Of a DNA stretch of 64,000 bases, positions 50,420-63,923 are shown in pieces (position 1 is the stretch's first letter; each line of letters starts with the position of its first letter). The notes under the pieces are model-generated. The model was not told the origin of the DNA, ran no database searches, and was given only the letters and a program-made list of their open reading frames with translations. Source of the DNA: Caenorhabditis remanei (Eukaryota; Nematoda; Chromadorea; Rhabditida; Rhabditidae); the NCBI RefSeq assembly GCF_010183535.1, contig NC_071329.1:12958001-13022000 (forward strand), written 5' to 3'. The position numbers and the translations under genes were made by a program.

Positions 50420-53400
50420 TGCCGATTCGATGGTTGACGTAAGAGAACCAGTTAAAAATAGTTGAAACACAGACCAGTGACCTGCTCAACTTTCCAGGCA
50501 TAATGTATTCTAGAAGGTTGGATTATTCTCTTTTTTCTCTTGCATCATTTTTTTTGGAAGATTGAAAACAAATAAAAATGAACATTTGGTCATGGTAGAT
50601 TGATATTCTGCAACCATTCAATCCATCCACGTGCCACCTTTTTGCAGAGTCAAGAGACTAAAACAAACTAATCCAAAAATTGGAAGATCAATAGAAACAA
50701 GTTCTCCCGGAGGAGGTAATAATGTCAATCAAAAAGAGAACATCCGGAAGAAGAAAAAAATTAGAAAAAGGGAACCAAGTACGAAAAGTGTGCGAGGTGA
50801 ATGTGGGGGGAGATGTGGGAAATGTGAATGTGTGGGCGCTGCTATGCATACAAAAAAGTAGAGAAGGAAGAAGGACAAGCCTGACGTGGCAAAACGATGT
50901 ATACATTTCGGTTTGCAACAGGAGAAGACGAATAAGGAAAAGGGAATAAATTTCAGGGAATAGGTGATGAAGTTTACGCAAATTGTATGTTTTCTTATTA
51001 GAAGGAAACAAGGAAATATGAGAATTTGAGAAGAGAAATCCGAAAATATGAGACGATTGTGGCTGTAGAAATCTGAAGAAAGTAGTAATAAATAAGAAAG
51101 GAAGGAAGCTAAAAATTCCTTGTATGTACACGTAGTCTTGTTGTGTTATTGTATAGATAACGTATCAACAAATGTAGACTGAAAATGCATGATGTTTTGG
51201 GGTGTGCCTTTCGTCTTGTCAAACAAAAGAAAAACCAAGGAAAATAAAACAAAAAGAGGATGGTGCCACTGGTATATTGTCAACTGATAAACAGTTAGTA
51301 GTCTGATCTGTGAGCCCTCGGTTGGCCTCTTCTCGAGAGGGCAAACACAAAGAAAACGACCCATCGAGTCGAACGATCTGGTCGAAAAAGTTCTGTTGAT
51401 GACAGCTTTACGATTTATAGCTGACAGCGAGAAAAGAGAGAAGTAGGGGGCAAATATAAGAAGGAAGTTTGTGGTTATTGAACTGATTGAAGGGGAAATT
51501 GAGAAGTTGAAGCAGAGAGGAATGACCGGTTCAGATGAATTCACTTTTCAGTTACATTTCCAACAAACAAATGAGTCAGATATTAGAAGTGATGGGACAT
51601 CCGGATGGATTAAGTACAGGAAGTGAATGGAACAGAATCTTGTTTTCTGTCTAGAAATTTAAAATTCATTGAGTCATGAAAAGTTACAATGCGTAGAGTT
51701 TCGTTTCTCTCGGTCAGAAAGTTGGGATTTTCAGAACCTCCCGAAAACTCAATTAGTTTCACCAAAAAAACTTTGAAATACGCAATAAATAACTGCCAAA
51801 TAATTGTCTGAGCAATGACCTAAACCTATCATTTGTCAACTTCCAGTTCACCCGAACTTATATCAATTTGGAAAACACATACATATTTCAGCATGTTTTC
51901 GTTGCTGGCATGATAACTTCAGAAGATAACTTAGAAAGCCCCAGTAAATACTGTAACTTCCTCCTTCAGTTGAGAAATTCGGATTAATGTGAAATGAAAT
52001 AAGTAATGAAACGATTCAAAACACAAACCTATCGCTCATTTATTACCAATTGACACCTAACCTTTCTCTCTTTTTTCGTAACTGGGTCAGTTGTGTTCTC
52101 GAGTCCAAATGGTCGAATGTCGACTGGCGGATATTTGATTAGGTTTTTCAAAAAGAACGAAAAAGGAGAAGAGAGGTGTTGCAAGATTGAGAGCCGTCTT
52201 GTTTCGTCACAATAGAATTTGAAATGTAAAACGAGGACGAAAGAGGAAAAAAAGACTAGAAAAGCCAAAGGTTGTTCAACGACAAAAGAATCTTCTGAAA
52301 TCAAAACTCAAAACCTGGGAAAAAAGAGAAAATGAAAAAGAATAATGTGAGAGGGGAAACACGAACGGAATGAAGCAATGGCAGCTGATCAGATGGGAAG
52401 ATATCGGAATGAAAAACGAAGTGAGGAAGCAGGTTTTGGCAAAAGTTTTCGTTGATGGTAGACTAGACAGAAAGAAGTGAAAGAAGATAAAAGTGAAGAT
52501 GGAAAAAGAAGACGACGACGATGAAGCCAGAAGGAGGAAGTATTCAGAAGAAGCAATGGTTCATACCATTCAGTTTTTCGAACTTCAGGTTTTATCTAAC
52601 AGACCATAATGATATGCAAAGAAGGGAAAACAAGATATTACTTTTTTCAGATTTGTCACTGCAAATTTTCATCAGAACGCACAATTACGCCTTCTGAAAA
52701 GAGTACAATGTCTATAAGTAATGGCTCTGATTTCGGTTTTTTGATTTTTCAGCTTCTCTTTTCAAACTAAAAGTCAAAAATTCTAGAACGTAACTGTTAT
52801 GAAAATTGCAGAATGGTCTGCAGCAGTGCTTCATGAATCCTTAAGTTTGTGTGCATCAGAAGAAGCAGCAAAACAGAAAATCAGAAATCCGTACGTCATG
52901 ATTTTCCAGAGATCATGCAATCTAGTCTTCTGGTTTTTCTGAGAAAATAAGAAAATAACAAAATTTTTAAAATAAATCTCTCTCCTCACTTTTGACATTA
53001 GTTCGTTTAGTTCCGGAAGACCAAGGTCTCCGATCAAATGTGTTGACTTTAGTGAACAAACTTAATCCGAAAAGTGGGAGAAGGCTAGAAAAGAGAAGGG
53101 ACAGAAAATTCCAGTCGAGAGAAAAAGTTGGACGGAAAAGGTATTCATGGCAGCAGAAGGAATGATTTGTAGTTCGAGTTGTTGTTGATTGATGACTGCA
53201 TTTACGAATTGGCTCTACTAATTGTTTACTCTTTTTCCGTTTTTCTGACAGCAAAGAATACTTGGAATGGCTACTTACACCCAACCTTTACTAGGATTTA
53301 CATTTGCATAACTGGATTTTTGAACCGCCGAGAATTGAAGAGGAGAGAAGAAGGGAGAGAATCATTGAGAAATCGTTTTCGGGAGAATTGAAAACGAACA

Positions 53401-53701
53401 CAAACACAACTGACACCAAATTACACACTGAATTGGGAAGTTCGCTGAATTATAATTATGCAGGTAGACGAAGAAACATTTTTAAATGGGCGTGACTTGG
53501 CAGGAAGACGTGGCAAAACCGTCGGAGGAGGAAGAGAGAAAGATTTGAATCTGATAACGGTTTGGAGATTTACGACAGTTTGTGGAGGCCATATGACACG
53601 CAACACGTTCAAGTTTCCTTCATGAAACGACACAAAAGCAAAAACCAAACACTTTATTTATTTATTAGGCTGATCAGAAAACGGAGGAAGAAACCACGCG
53701 G
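50420..53701. other. Long intergenic stretch right of the Gag-protease element
   Basis: About 3.3 kb with no exon chain that holds phase. The longest frames (147 aa at 50688-51131 and 132 aa at 51146-51544, minus strand) are Phe/Leu/Ser-rich readings of purine-rich plus-strand DNA and lack splice or domain support. Confidence 0.5.
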
Positions 53702-54474
53702 TCATTCATCAAGACAATTGCTGAAAACAAGAGAATAAGATGAACGTTCGATGAACCTTGTGAACTCACAAACGAATCTTTGTTGTCTTGATTTGTCCGT
53801 CGAAGAATACCGATTGAGCTCTGTCTTTCTTTGCGTATTGATACTGCTGCTTATCAGAGAAATTTTCCGCGTTTCCAAATGAAAATCCGTACCCATCAAT
53901 ACTCCTGAAATATAAATTAATCTCTGTATTAATCCTGAGATCAACACAAACTTGATTTTGAAAGTGAATGGCTCATCACATGTGACATTAGGCTTGAGCT
54001 TTGACATCACTCCAAACAAGTTTTTTGTTTTTCCAGTTATCGATCCAGATACATTCATCCTAGCTTCACTTGCTACGAGTGTGGTTGTCAATAGGTATTG
54101 CTCCAAATCCTCTCCAAGTTGATGCATGATAAGACCTTTTGAGAGTCCAACGGTGAAGCTGAAACTTCTGAAATTCCGTATCAACTTAGATCGTTTAAAA
54201 CTCACGAAGCATCATCCATAACCTCTGATCCATTGTTATAGTATTCTCCCGAGATGATCAATTCATCCATTTTCTGGAACGGACGTCCCAAAAGAAGAAC
54301 TTTCAATCCCTTTTCAGCATCGCTGAAGTCTCCGTACTGAAATAAATTTCATAAACTTTTCCAAAAAGAAGGGAAGATACTCCTTACAATAGTCTGGTTG
54401 CAGGCGATGAATGGAGTACACCACAGGTATACAACAGGCACGAAAGCTGCGAGAAGAAGTAAACGAAGAAACAT
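53702..54474 (-). CDS. Secreted galectin-like protein
   Basis: Exons (minus) 54474-54388, 54336-54206, 54167-53952, 53904-53770, 53720-53702; phases agree, 195 aa. Signal peptide MFLRLLLLAAFVPVVYLWC. The beta-strand pattern is galectin-like: LLLGRPFQKMDELIISGEYY, SFSFTVGL, the late-domain CDEPFTFKIKF, SIDGYGFSFGNAE and a final TTKIRFNCLDE. The sugar-binding H-NPR / W--E residues of classical galectins are not evident, so binding is doubtful. The divergent neighbour at 54647 has the same layout and the same short last exon with an NC motif, which suggests a local duplication. The family call is moderate; an unrelated beta-sandwich is possible. Confidence 0.6.
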
Positions 54475-54646
54475 CTTGTGACCCGTTTCTCCTCTCTCAA
54501 CTCTCTTTTTAAGCACAATTCCCGGATGTGAATTTCGACATTCATAAACTTTGAGAAACAAAAACGTGTTTAATGGTTAGGACTGGGAACATGAACAGTT
54601 CCATAAAAGAGGTGTCATCGAAGAGATGGACGAGAAATAATCCGAG
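54475..54646. promoter_or_regulatory. Shared divergent promoter of the two galectin-like genes
   Basis: Only 172 bp separate the two start codons, so both promoters and trans-splice sites must lie here or overlap the neighbouring gene. No specific motif was identified. Confidence 0.5.
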
Positions 54647-55469
54647 ATGCGATTTTGGCTCTTTGTGCTCATTCAGACACTTCTCGTCACTGTTGTGCTG
54701 ACCCGTGAGTTGTATTCTTTCCAGAAAATAGTCGCAGTCTGAAATAATTTAAGAATCCGGAGGTGGTGCCACTCCGCCGCCTGATGCCCAAACTACCGCG
54801 GTAGCTGCCGATGGTAACAGTACTACGCCGGAAGGACCACACGCTGATTGTTACTTGTGTACCCCAACTGTTCAGTGTGGAGAGACAATTGATGGAGATT
54901 ATTCGAGTGGAGAAGTCAACGTTCTTCTCATGAAACCAATGGAGGATGGAGATTCATTAGTAGTGAAAGGAGAGGTGTTCCCGAATGCTCAAAAGTAAGT
55001 TATTGCGTATTCGGAGAAGTTTCGGTGGAAAACAACTTTCAGAATCTTCATCGACATCTTCAAGGATCTTAGTGTGGGAAAAGCTCAAGAAGGAGGAAAC
55101 AGTCAACCGGCTCTACTTCAATTTGAACATTACTATGACAGCAATTTGACATTCTCCAGATCTAAACTACGTGGAGAAGCGGATACATTCCGTGAGGCGA
55201 CACTTCCACTTCCAATCCGAGAGAAGAAACCATGGACCCTGATGTTCAGAATGCATGAAGATCTTACTGGATTCGAGACTGGAGACGAGACTGGATGGTT
55301 CAACAATCATATTCCATGGAACGCCACTGCTACAACACAATCATTCAATGTTCGTGGAGACTGGAAAACAACTTCGATTCAATAGTAAGTGTGACTTATT
55401 TCAGAATCTCCCCCCTCATCAATTCCTTTTTCCAGCAATTGCGTCAACAGCTCCATTCCGATTCTGTAG
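54647..55469 (+). CDS. Secreted galectin-like protein, paralogue of the divergent neighbour
   Basis: Exons 54647-54704, 54754-54994, 55043-55384, 55436-55469; 224 aa. Signal peptide MRFWLFVLIQTLLVTVVLT, a Gly/Pro/Thr-rich linker, then a Cys pair region (DCYLCTPTVQCGETIDGDYS). A galectin-like domain follows: EDGDSLVVKGEVFPNAQKIF, IDIFKDLSVG, LPIREKKPWTLMFRMHEDLTGF and IPWNATATTQSFNVRGDW. These match the galectin pattern G..l.v.G...., f.i.l, pF.i.i, f..R.P...i..l.v.Gd, although canonical sugar-binding residues are not obvious. It ends TTSIQYNCVNSSIPIL, like the neighbour's TTKIRFNC. AATAAA is at about 55487. Probably extracellular. Confidence 0.65.
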
Positions 55470-58400
55470 AATGTGTTTTCCCATTGAATAAATTCTAATT
55501 TCTTGTTCATTTTCTTTCATTTTTCTCCGTTCATCAGGCGACCTTCTGTCTGTTATGTCATATTCGCGCATTTGATTGCTCATCAAACTAATTCGATTAC
55601 TCTTCTCATAACGAAGGTCTTAAGGAGGAGCAAAAAGAAGAAGAATGGGAACAAGTGAGAGTTGCTTGTCTTCTTCTTCTTCTCCACTTTCTGATAAAAA
55701 GTTGAACAAATAGAATATGATTTTACGATGTAGGTCATTCCAATAGAAAGTAGGTAAACTTGAGAGATGGCAGACAATGCATTAAATCAAATTAGTTGAT
55801 TGCTTCGTGCTTGTTTTGATAATGAGTGCTGAAAAGACAGGATTAGAATGGCACTGTTATGAATTTGATAACAATTTCGAAAACTGATCAGTTCCACACT
55901 GTTCATTAACTAATTTCATTTTCGAACTTTCGAGTGTGTTATTTCAAATAATATCTGAAGTTCTAGCAGTTTTCTGTAGTCTCAGGTACGGTAGGATTAC
56001 TGTAGATAGAGTGACCATAGTATCGAAAAACTGTTCAGATCAGAGCTAGTCAGACTTGTCACGAGCCGGACTGGGCCGATATCAAAAATATTCTCGGCCA
56101 GAATCATGAAAATTTTTGAATTTTTGAAATTTTTTTTTGTAAAAAAGTATAGTTTTTGACAAAAAATTTAAAATTCAATCAAAAGGAATATGTTTGATAA
56201 TTTAAGCACTTTTACTATAAATGTTCTAAATTTTTGGGGCCGGCCCGATTTTTGACAAGTCTGTAAATTTGTACATCTTCCCCTAGATTCTGAGAATTCG
56301 ATTTCTACAAAAACTCTCCCCTATAACTTTTTCCGCACACCTCCACAGTTCCATTAGTCGAAGTTTTTAACCGAATCACCCCATTTTCTCACTAAAAGTT
56401 GTTCAATTGGGTCATGATCATCAACTTCTTTTTTGAATGCATCCCCTCCCAGCGTGAAGAATCATGGGAACCCCCCTTTCTCAGTTTTTCCAAATCTAAA
56501 ACCTTTTTCAATCAGGCTAATTTCAGTACTTATACATAAACTAAAACCATATGCACGCATGCCAAAGACAATTAGTGCTTGGTCTGAGTAACACAATAAT
56601 GAGAATTACGATGCGATAATGTCAGGTTGACAATGCGGGGGGTCCATCTGGTACCTCATCGGAAAGAAGGCTGTCAGCAAGCATCTCTTGTTTGTTTTGC
56701 CACCATGACACCAATTGAATTAGTTTCTGGTGCTACGAATCCCTTTTCTAAAAAGTACTCTAACGGGATTCTCGTATCCGTCGTGGTCATTATTATCCGA
56801 GGTCTCCCCTTCTCCTCGTTATGGTCATTTCATCATCAGAGACCCAAGTGTTGCGCAATTGTCCAAAAAGTGTTCCCTCCGGAGAAGATCGTAAACGAGA
56901 GCTGATCCCTCAATATCTTCTTTTTCGGGAATAACCTCATCTCTTCTCGAGACTAAATTTGTTTCTAGTCGGTCTATCCTAATACATATCCTTTTCTATC
57001 TACCGGGTGTCACTTCTGTGTTGAAGATGAAGAAGATGAAGACGTCTGAAGATGGATATTATTACTATTGCGGAGAGTGCACGCATTATTATTAGCTGTG
57101 TGTGTGGCCCCAAAAAGAATTAATAATCGAAGATGGGGGTGGTCCCTTCGTTGCCCTTTTCGGGAGAAGTGCATTGAGAAGCCGGCTTTATGACCATGTA
57201 GTATCCGCTTATTACTTTGTGCAAATTGAGAAATGTCGCAACGGATGAGGCAATGAATAAAGAAGGTTCCATCTAATAACAACAACAACACGAATGTTGC
57301 ATAAATGAATATATGGGAAAGAAAGTGTAACCCAAGACTACTTCTCCCATATAAATCTCTTCATAAAGCACCTGTCGCTCGTACCGAACGGACATCAATC
57401 GGAACCTTCTCATTTCTCAACTTGGTCACTCTCTCACATAAATCATAAGAATATGTACCATTATGCGATAATAGCGCGCTCCACACATTGAAGTCTCTCA
57501 ACAATAGTCCAAATGAGTAATGATCAAAAGAGTACCGACTGAATCATCTGATTGAGAGAGCGAGAGAGGGGCTCATCCACCTCAAAAGGTAACCAATCCC
57601 CCCAAAAGACAAAAGATTCGTTGTTCCGCGTGGTTGCCACGTCATGACCTCCTCATTTTGCCGTCGAAATGCGACTGGAGTCGATGGAAAAAAGCTCCTT
57701 GAGTGGATGTCCTTCGAAACGATATTCGCATCGTTTGACTGTCAGTCTAATTGTATTCACGCATTTCACTCGATTGGCAGAAAAAAGAAAAAAAGACATT
57801 TCCTTTGGTTTTATTGTTCACTGTTGCACGTTTCTTCAGATGATGTTGTTTATCAGAATTCCACGTTTTGTTTCACTAAATCTCATAAATTCTCTCATCG
57901 AGTTACAATAGTAGGGAATGTTGAAACTTTTGGTTAGAAGTGAAAACTAAACAGGAAATCGGGATAAGTCTTCTAAAATTATACCATCAAAGTATTTCAT
58001 CTCTTCTGAATTTAAGAAAAATTGAAATTCCAGAGCCTGAAATTTCCAGGAAACTTGAAAACTCCCACCTAAATTATTCATATGAGCGTATTTCCAGCTC
58101 TATCAAAATTTCAGAATCTCTCTTCAACAATTTATTTCTAAACCATCAGAATCTATCTTCTCTTTCTTCCTCTCCTTTCATCCATTGTATTCAGAGAAAC
58201 AAGAAGAAGCAACGAAGCGAATCGTTCTCATTTTTGTACGAACTCTTATGCCAACTTGTCCATCACCGCCTGACACTTTAATTGCATCTCTCTACCGGAA
58301 AAAGAATCTCCTAGCCAACGAAACTCACCACCCATCAACACAAAGACAGTTTCATTCGTCCCCTTCTCTCTCCCCTTTAATACGCAACATTTGGTTTACA

Positions 58401-61400
58401 CCCTCTCTTTCGAAAAGCAACACTTTCCGCCAGTTGACCCACCTATCATAACACTAAATTATTCAACACTGGGCCGGTCTGCCGGATGCATCTGCTCTTC
58501 CGTGTGCCGCCCGTGTGTACCTTTTACCGGCATCATTACCTCGTTTACGATCCGACAGGTACCGTTCGCTCGTGTTGTTTTTTTCGTGCCGTTTTCTCAG
58601 ATGCCGACACCGTAATTGAGCAGTCATTCGATTCTTTATTCTATTCTCTTTTATTCCCATAGGCGGCATCTCGTCTCTCTATATTTATCCAGTTATGATT
58701 ACAGACCACAACGTGTTGTTTTTTGTATTAATAACACTAACACCCGAAGGTTTTCCCGCATTCCACACGAGATGGTTTCCGATTTCAACAAGAAGAAATC
58801 TTTTTCTCTCGCAATTACCCTTGACCATTAGTGACAAAAAGTGTGACCTCTCCACCTCTGTGTAGGGACAAAAAGAGAAGGCGCAGGCGATCCGAAAAGT
58901 ACAAAAAAGTGTCGCGAGTTGACAACAGGGCAGCAGAGACACCTGGCGCTAGGCGAGAACGTCGTCACAAAAACAACATTTCGATATTAATTAAAACATT
59001 TGAATGTCAGGAACCTTTCTAATCTACAGTAGCCATCGTTGCACTTTTAAACTGAATACAATAATTAGATTGAGTCATATCGAGAAGCAATTGGTCTTTT
59101 ATAGTTTCCTACGAGACGACGTCATACCCGGATTAGCCTTCTGGCGAATGATTGTGTAACGGAAGTCATTCCCAAGGTATCGTAAACCTAGCATGAATCT
59201 GCCACGTCGTAACTCTTATCCCAGAATTTAGGGTGTTGGGAGAAGGCGGCAAACGGCACTTTTCAAGTTTTCTTCTTTTCTCCATCATTCTTCTCAATGT
59301 CATCTGAAACATACCCTATAATTAATTAGGAGATGTCACGCAATCCTCCATTTTTTCTTATTTTTCAAAAGGTCTTCTTCCTCTTATTCTCTCATCTGTC
59401 CTCCTAATTGGGATTGATTCAAACAGTGTCAAGATTGCTCAAGATGTTCAAAGAGGATCCACCTCCCGCTGTGAGATTCCCATTATTATTTTTTGAAGAA
59501 TCTCGTTGCTCATCTGAATTAGTGTCGTCTGTGTTCGTCGCCGATCAGCTGTGTCCATTGAGAACACATCATTATCCAGAGAGACCCATATGGTGTCCTT
59601 TTCATATGGCTTTTCGTTATTCTTTCTTTTTTTCATCAACCCGACGACGCTTCCTATTTCTTCTCACAGAAGTGTTGCATAATCTCCAGAAGAAGGCAAA
59701 AAAACACATAATTATCTCTGCAGGTGTCGTTGTTTAGATATCTGTGAGAAGGAGAAGGAAATTTGAAAGCCGACATTTTGATGGATTCTGTTACACTTTT
59801 ACACGGAGTAGAGTACACGTAAACAAGTTGTACAAGACGGATGCACATATCGCCTTTCGATTGATTACATTTTAATCGGAACACACATTCGATGACAGCT
59901 CGAGTATGTTCTCTCGACTCTTTCTCTCGACTCGGGGAGAGTTTTAAAGTTTATCTTTAGTTCTTTTCAGAAAGTTTCATTTCTGAGAGTTCATTCCTGA
60001 AAATCCTAACATAATTCTAAGTGCGGAAAGATGGTAACAGTCAAGAAATTTCAGACTGAATCGTAATATGATTTCTATTTTGCAAAAAACTGAGTTGAAA
60101 CATTGTTTGAAGTTTTGAATACTCTAATAGTATTGAGATTCACAGATATGACAATTTTTCCCAGTATCAAAATTTCGTAGAAATAGATCTCGGTTTGGTG
60201 AGTTCTATCCAATCGAAATACAGATTCGGAAGCAGCATAACAATTACTACTAGTTGAAATATATCTCCATTCCACACCCTAGTTCGAACCAATACCTATT
60301 CAACGCCACAAACTCCTCACAGTTGGAAACTTTGTCTCCTTCTCAAGTATCATATTTTGGTAGTTTTCTCCTATCAAAACAATACAAATCTCTCTCCCGC
60401 AATGAGGTGATGATGAGGTGACAAATTGATTTATGTACTTCCCGATCCGGACACTATTATTGTTTCCACCTTTCCCTCATTTCTCTCCAAATTCTCAGAT
60501 TGATCTCATTACGTAACCTGGCACCAGATGCAGTCCCTTTTCGATGTTATCGTTCCCACCCGGACACCGGAAAAATGGAAAAAAAAGAGGGAAAGGAGGG
60601 TTTTTAGTTGTGAATGTTGCAGCTGCTTGTACGTTTTTTTGTTGCGCAACCCTCCCCCCAATTTGTCCAATTCTTCCTCTTTTTTCGAATTTCTTTCTCT
60701 TTTTTGTACGAGGGAGAAAAGAAGAATACCTGTAGGTACTTGATGAGGACAATATGCACACTCAGGTATGTCAAATTTGCAATTCGATATGGGAATATGA
60801 TTGGGGACGAGAAAAGGGAGAAGGACTCCCTAAATGTCAGTGCTCTTTTCAAAACAGAAACTATTTACTTTGATAGACGGTGAAACGCTTTGATCTAGAA
60901 GACTCTAAAAAGGGGAGCTGTATGACTAATGAAAACAGAAGGTTTCGAAAGAGATGAGTTGTACTACGAGAGCGAGAGAATCTTGTGAAGCGGAAGAGAG
61001 CAGATGAGAACTAAATAGAAAACAGATTCAGAAACAAAGGGGATCATGTACACAATGAGTTGTTGTTGTTTCTCTCTTCTCACTTTAAGAATACCTGAAA
61101 CTTGTGGACTAATTACTTGAACTTTTCTTAGTCCTGAGGTAAGAACTGGGGGTTTCTAGGAGGGATGAGGCTATTGCGATGGAGCTTGGCAAAAAAAAGA
61201 TGACTTTGAAAACAGTTTGATTTTTTGAAAACACTTTGCCACAATTTCCGTAAATTTTCCAGATTGTTCATACTTTCAAAAAAGACTAAAAGTTACGTCT
61301 CTATTCCAGTTTAGATATCCTTTGAAAACTCGAATGTCCCAAAAACACTAGACGTCCCTCAAAACATTAAAACGTCCTTTGGGGTCCCAAATATGCTCAA

Positions 61401-63803
61401 AAATGTTTAGACGTTTCAAAGTACATTTAGCGCTGGAATCGAGCCAAAGTTACTCACTATCAGTCCCCAGTTAAAACAAATCGGTATCTTGAAATTCCAC
61501 ATCTATCCAAGAAGTTCACTTGTTTCCCGTTGACACCAATTTGTCCAATTACCCTCCCCTCCACTCCACCAGTTAGTCCTTTCTCCTGACACTATCACAC
61601 CAATTGCTACACCTATCCATATTTCAAAAATCCCATTCCCAATACCTTTTTGTGCCACCCGCGCAGGCTCTCCCTCCCCGACACGATCCCATTATCACAA
61701 CCCCTCTCACTTTTCCATTATCTTCTCTACACCGCTCTCCACTAATTTACAGAATTTACGAGCTTTTTTGATTATCATCACAACACACCGTGTACTGGTC
61801 AGTCAACTCCCTCTATCTCTCCCGGGGGGTCACTCTCGTCTGGCGAAAAGAAGAGAGAGAGAGAGAAGAGAGGGTGAACTATTCACAAAGTGGGCGGAGT
61901 AAAATGGACGTGTCTCGTCGGGTACCAAGAGGGGGTTGTTTCATTTCTCTTTTCATTTCGAGCTGATTGTGGTTTCCCCCACTTCCCCCAATACCTCACA
62001 TCTTCTCCAGCCATTTTGACTTCTATTGTATCTTAAATTTGATCACCGGCCGGTCTTAATTGGAGCCCTCTTCCCCCTCTTCCAAGTGACCACCGGGTGT
62101 GAGACAATGAATACAAATTGTGTAAGATTGATGCCTCTCTCCCCCTCTATCTATTCATACTCCTCTCTAATTTCAGTAGTTTTTGTATGGTCTCATTGTT
62201 TTTCTAAGCATCTCTTCCATACATCTCCATATGGCTGTAAGTTGGATATATTGCATATACTGCAGATGTTAGTATTTACATGGATTACTGTAATTGTAGG
62301 TTATCGGATGGAGGAGGGAGGCTAGTAGGTGCGCGAAACTAGTCTTAAGATGCTATCTTGTATCGCTAATTAGGATTGTGCAACCGCAATCACGCTCCGC
62401 TCCACTCACGCATTCTTCGTCCTAAGAAGATCAACCATCACCATGAATCCCGAATATGTAAATGAATTCCCGAACTTTCATTTTCCGTTTCAAAGAATTA
62501 GCAAGACTAGTTGAATATCGTTTTGATCTTCTTCTTCACCTCGACCTAAATCATTCTCTCTCTTCTATTGAGAGCCTTGAGACCGTTGGTTTGAAACCTC
62601 TCCGCTTCCTGGGACATGCCAATTAACAAGCGGGAGACCCTGTCATTCACAATCAACCACATACGGGTCACTGGCTTCTGAGTGGCCTGCTCGGATTCAG
62701 GAGACAGGTAAACCGTGTTTCCGCTCCATCACCTGTTTGCTACATCTCTCTTTCCGAAACGTTTTCCGATCGAATTCACCCAGAAAACATGGAAATCTCC
62801 TCTTCGAAAGCTAATTTGTATTCATATTATTCCCACTTTCTTAGAGTGTAACCCATCATTTTAATAATCCCTCCTTCCCCTTATCCTCCCGAATGCACCG
62901 TATGTCACATGGCTTGTAAACACTCTTAACGTCTTCATCATCTTCGCTGTAAATCTATCACTTCATTCTTTACGACCACTTCCCGAATAGGAGAAGAGCT
63001 CATGGAGAAGTCGTAAAAAGGGGCGGAGCCAGAAGAGCGAAGCGACTACCACCCGTAGAGAAATGTCAGTAGGGAGTCAATGTCTTCTTTGATGAGTTGT
63101 CTAAATATTTACTCCCCATACCCCACCAGAAGACGTAAAAAATCAGTTTCTATATTTTAGCACTCTCTTCCTTTCGGCAGTGTTCACACCCTTGTCTCTT
63201 TCATTAGAGACCGCCTTATTTCCAACGAACCTAATCATGTTCAGTGTCTTCTTCTTCTTCTTCATTGAAATTTCCTGTACCACTTCCCATTGGGACCACC
63301 GAAATTTGTTTGCACCCACTCGACCACGCTTCCCCCTTGATGTCCTTTTAGCTCTACCAGAAGCTTCGTCTTCTTCTTATTTTTGACCTCCCGACTTCTG
63401 ACTTTTTCAAGAAAAGAGACTACGACTAGTACTACTTTCATATAAAAACAGATTGAATTTCTCGTCTCACGTCTCCATTCTTGAGGAGCCACCAGACTAA
63501 TTTGTACACTCCCCGCCCCCATCTCAGTTTTCTTGTCCCTCCGTTCATTCTAATTGAAAGTGACCTATCAGCTTTCAAAGCAGCTTTTCCGCGTCTTCGT
63601 CCGGTCTCTTCTACCCTCAATTATGCAATACTTTCTTGTTGTAAAACTGCCCCTTCCGAAAAGCTTCTACTTTTCCATCGCCTCCTCATCTTCTACTTCT
63701 TAAGCACTTGTGTGTGAAACATCAACATAAACACATTCGAAGAGAACTCTTTATTCATTTCAATTGTTTATAAACAACACATGTCGGCTCTACTTCTTAC
63801 AGA
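55470..63803. other. 8.3-kb stretch without a convincing gene
   Basis: No exon chain with consistent phase, start and domain was found on either strand. It contains the MITE at 56051-56263, a (GA)n tract at about 61848-61875, and many pyrimidine-rich tracts that give short ORFs. It may be upstream regulatory DNA of the gene starting at 63804, or hold non-coding RNA genes that cannot be recognised by eye. Confidence 0.5.
56051..56263. mobile_element. MITE with CAGACTTGTCA inverted ends
   Basis: About 213 bp, starting CAGACTTGTCACGAGCCGGA and ending GGCCCGATTTTTGACAAGTCTG; the tips pair as inverted repeats with internal GGGCCG / CGGCCC. The interior is AT-rich and non-coding. A related tip is seen near 36215-36245. 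Confidence 0.65.
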
Positions 63804-63923
63804 ATGCTCTTCCGTTCCATCGTCTCATCCCTTCTGCTTCTCGGCGCCATCTCTGCTAATTCACTCATCAATCCCTCAAATCTAACGGATGACTTCTGCA
63901 AAAACGGTGGATCTCTGGTTAAT
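63804..63923 (+). CDS. First exon of a secreted protein (3' partial)
   Basis: Forty codons from an ATG that follows CTTCTTACAGA, ending at a GTGAGT donor. The start is a clear signal peptide (MLFRSIVSSLLLLGAISA), then NSLINPSNLTDDFCKNGGSL and VN. The CKNGGSLVN piece resembles the beginning of EGF-like or other small Cys-rich extracellular domains, but the rest is outside the window. The intron begins at 63924 and runs past the window end. Confidence 0.65.

Noticed and set aside
50688..51131. 147-aa minus-strand ORF, hydrophobic
   Set aside because: Phe/Leu/Ser-rich reading of purine-rich DNA, no splice structure, no family.
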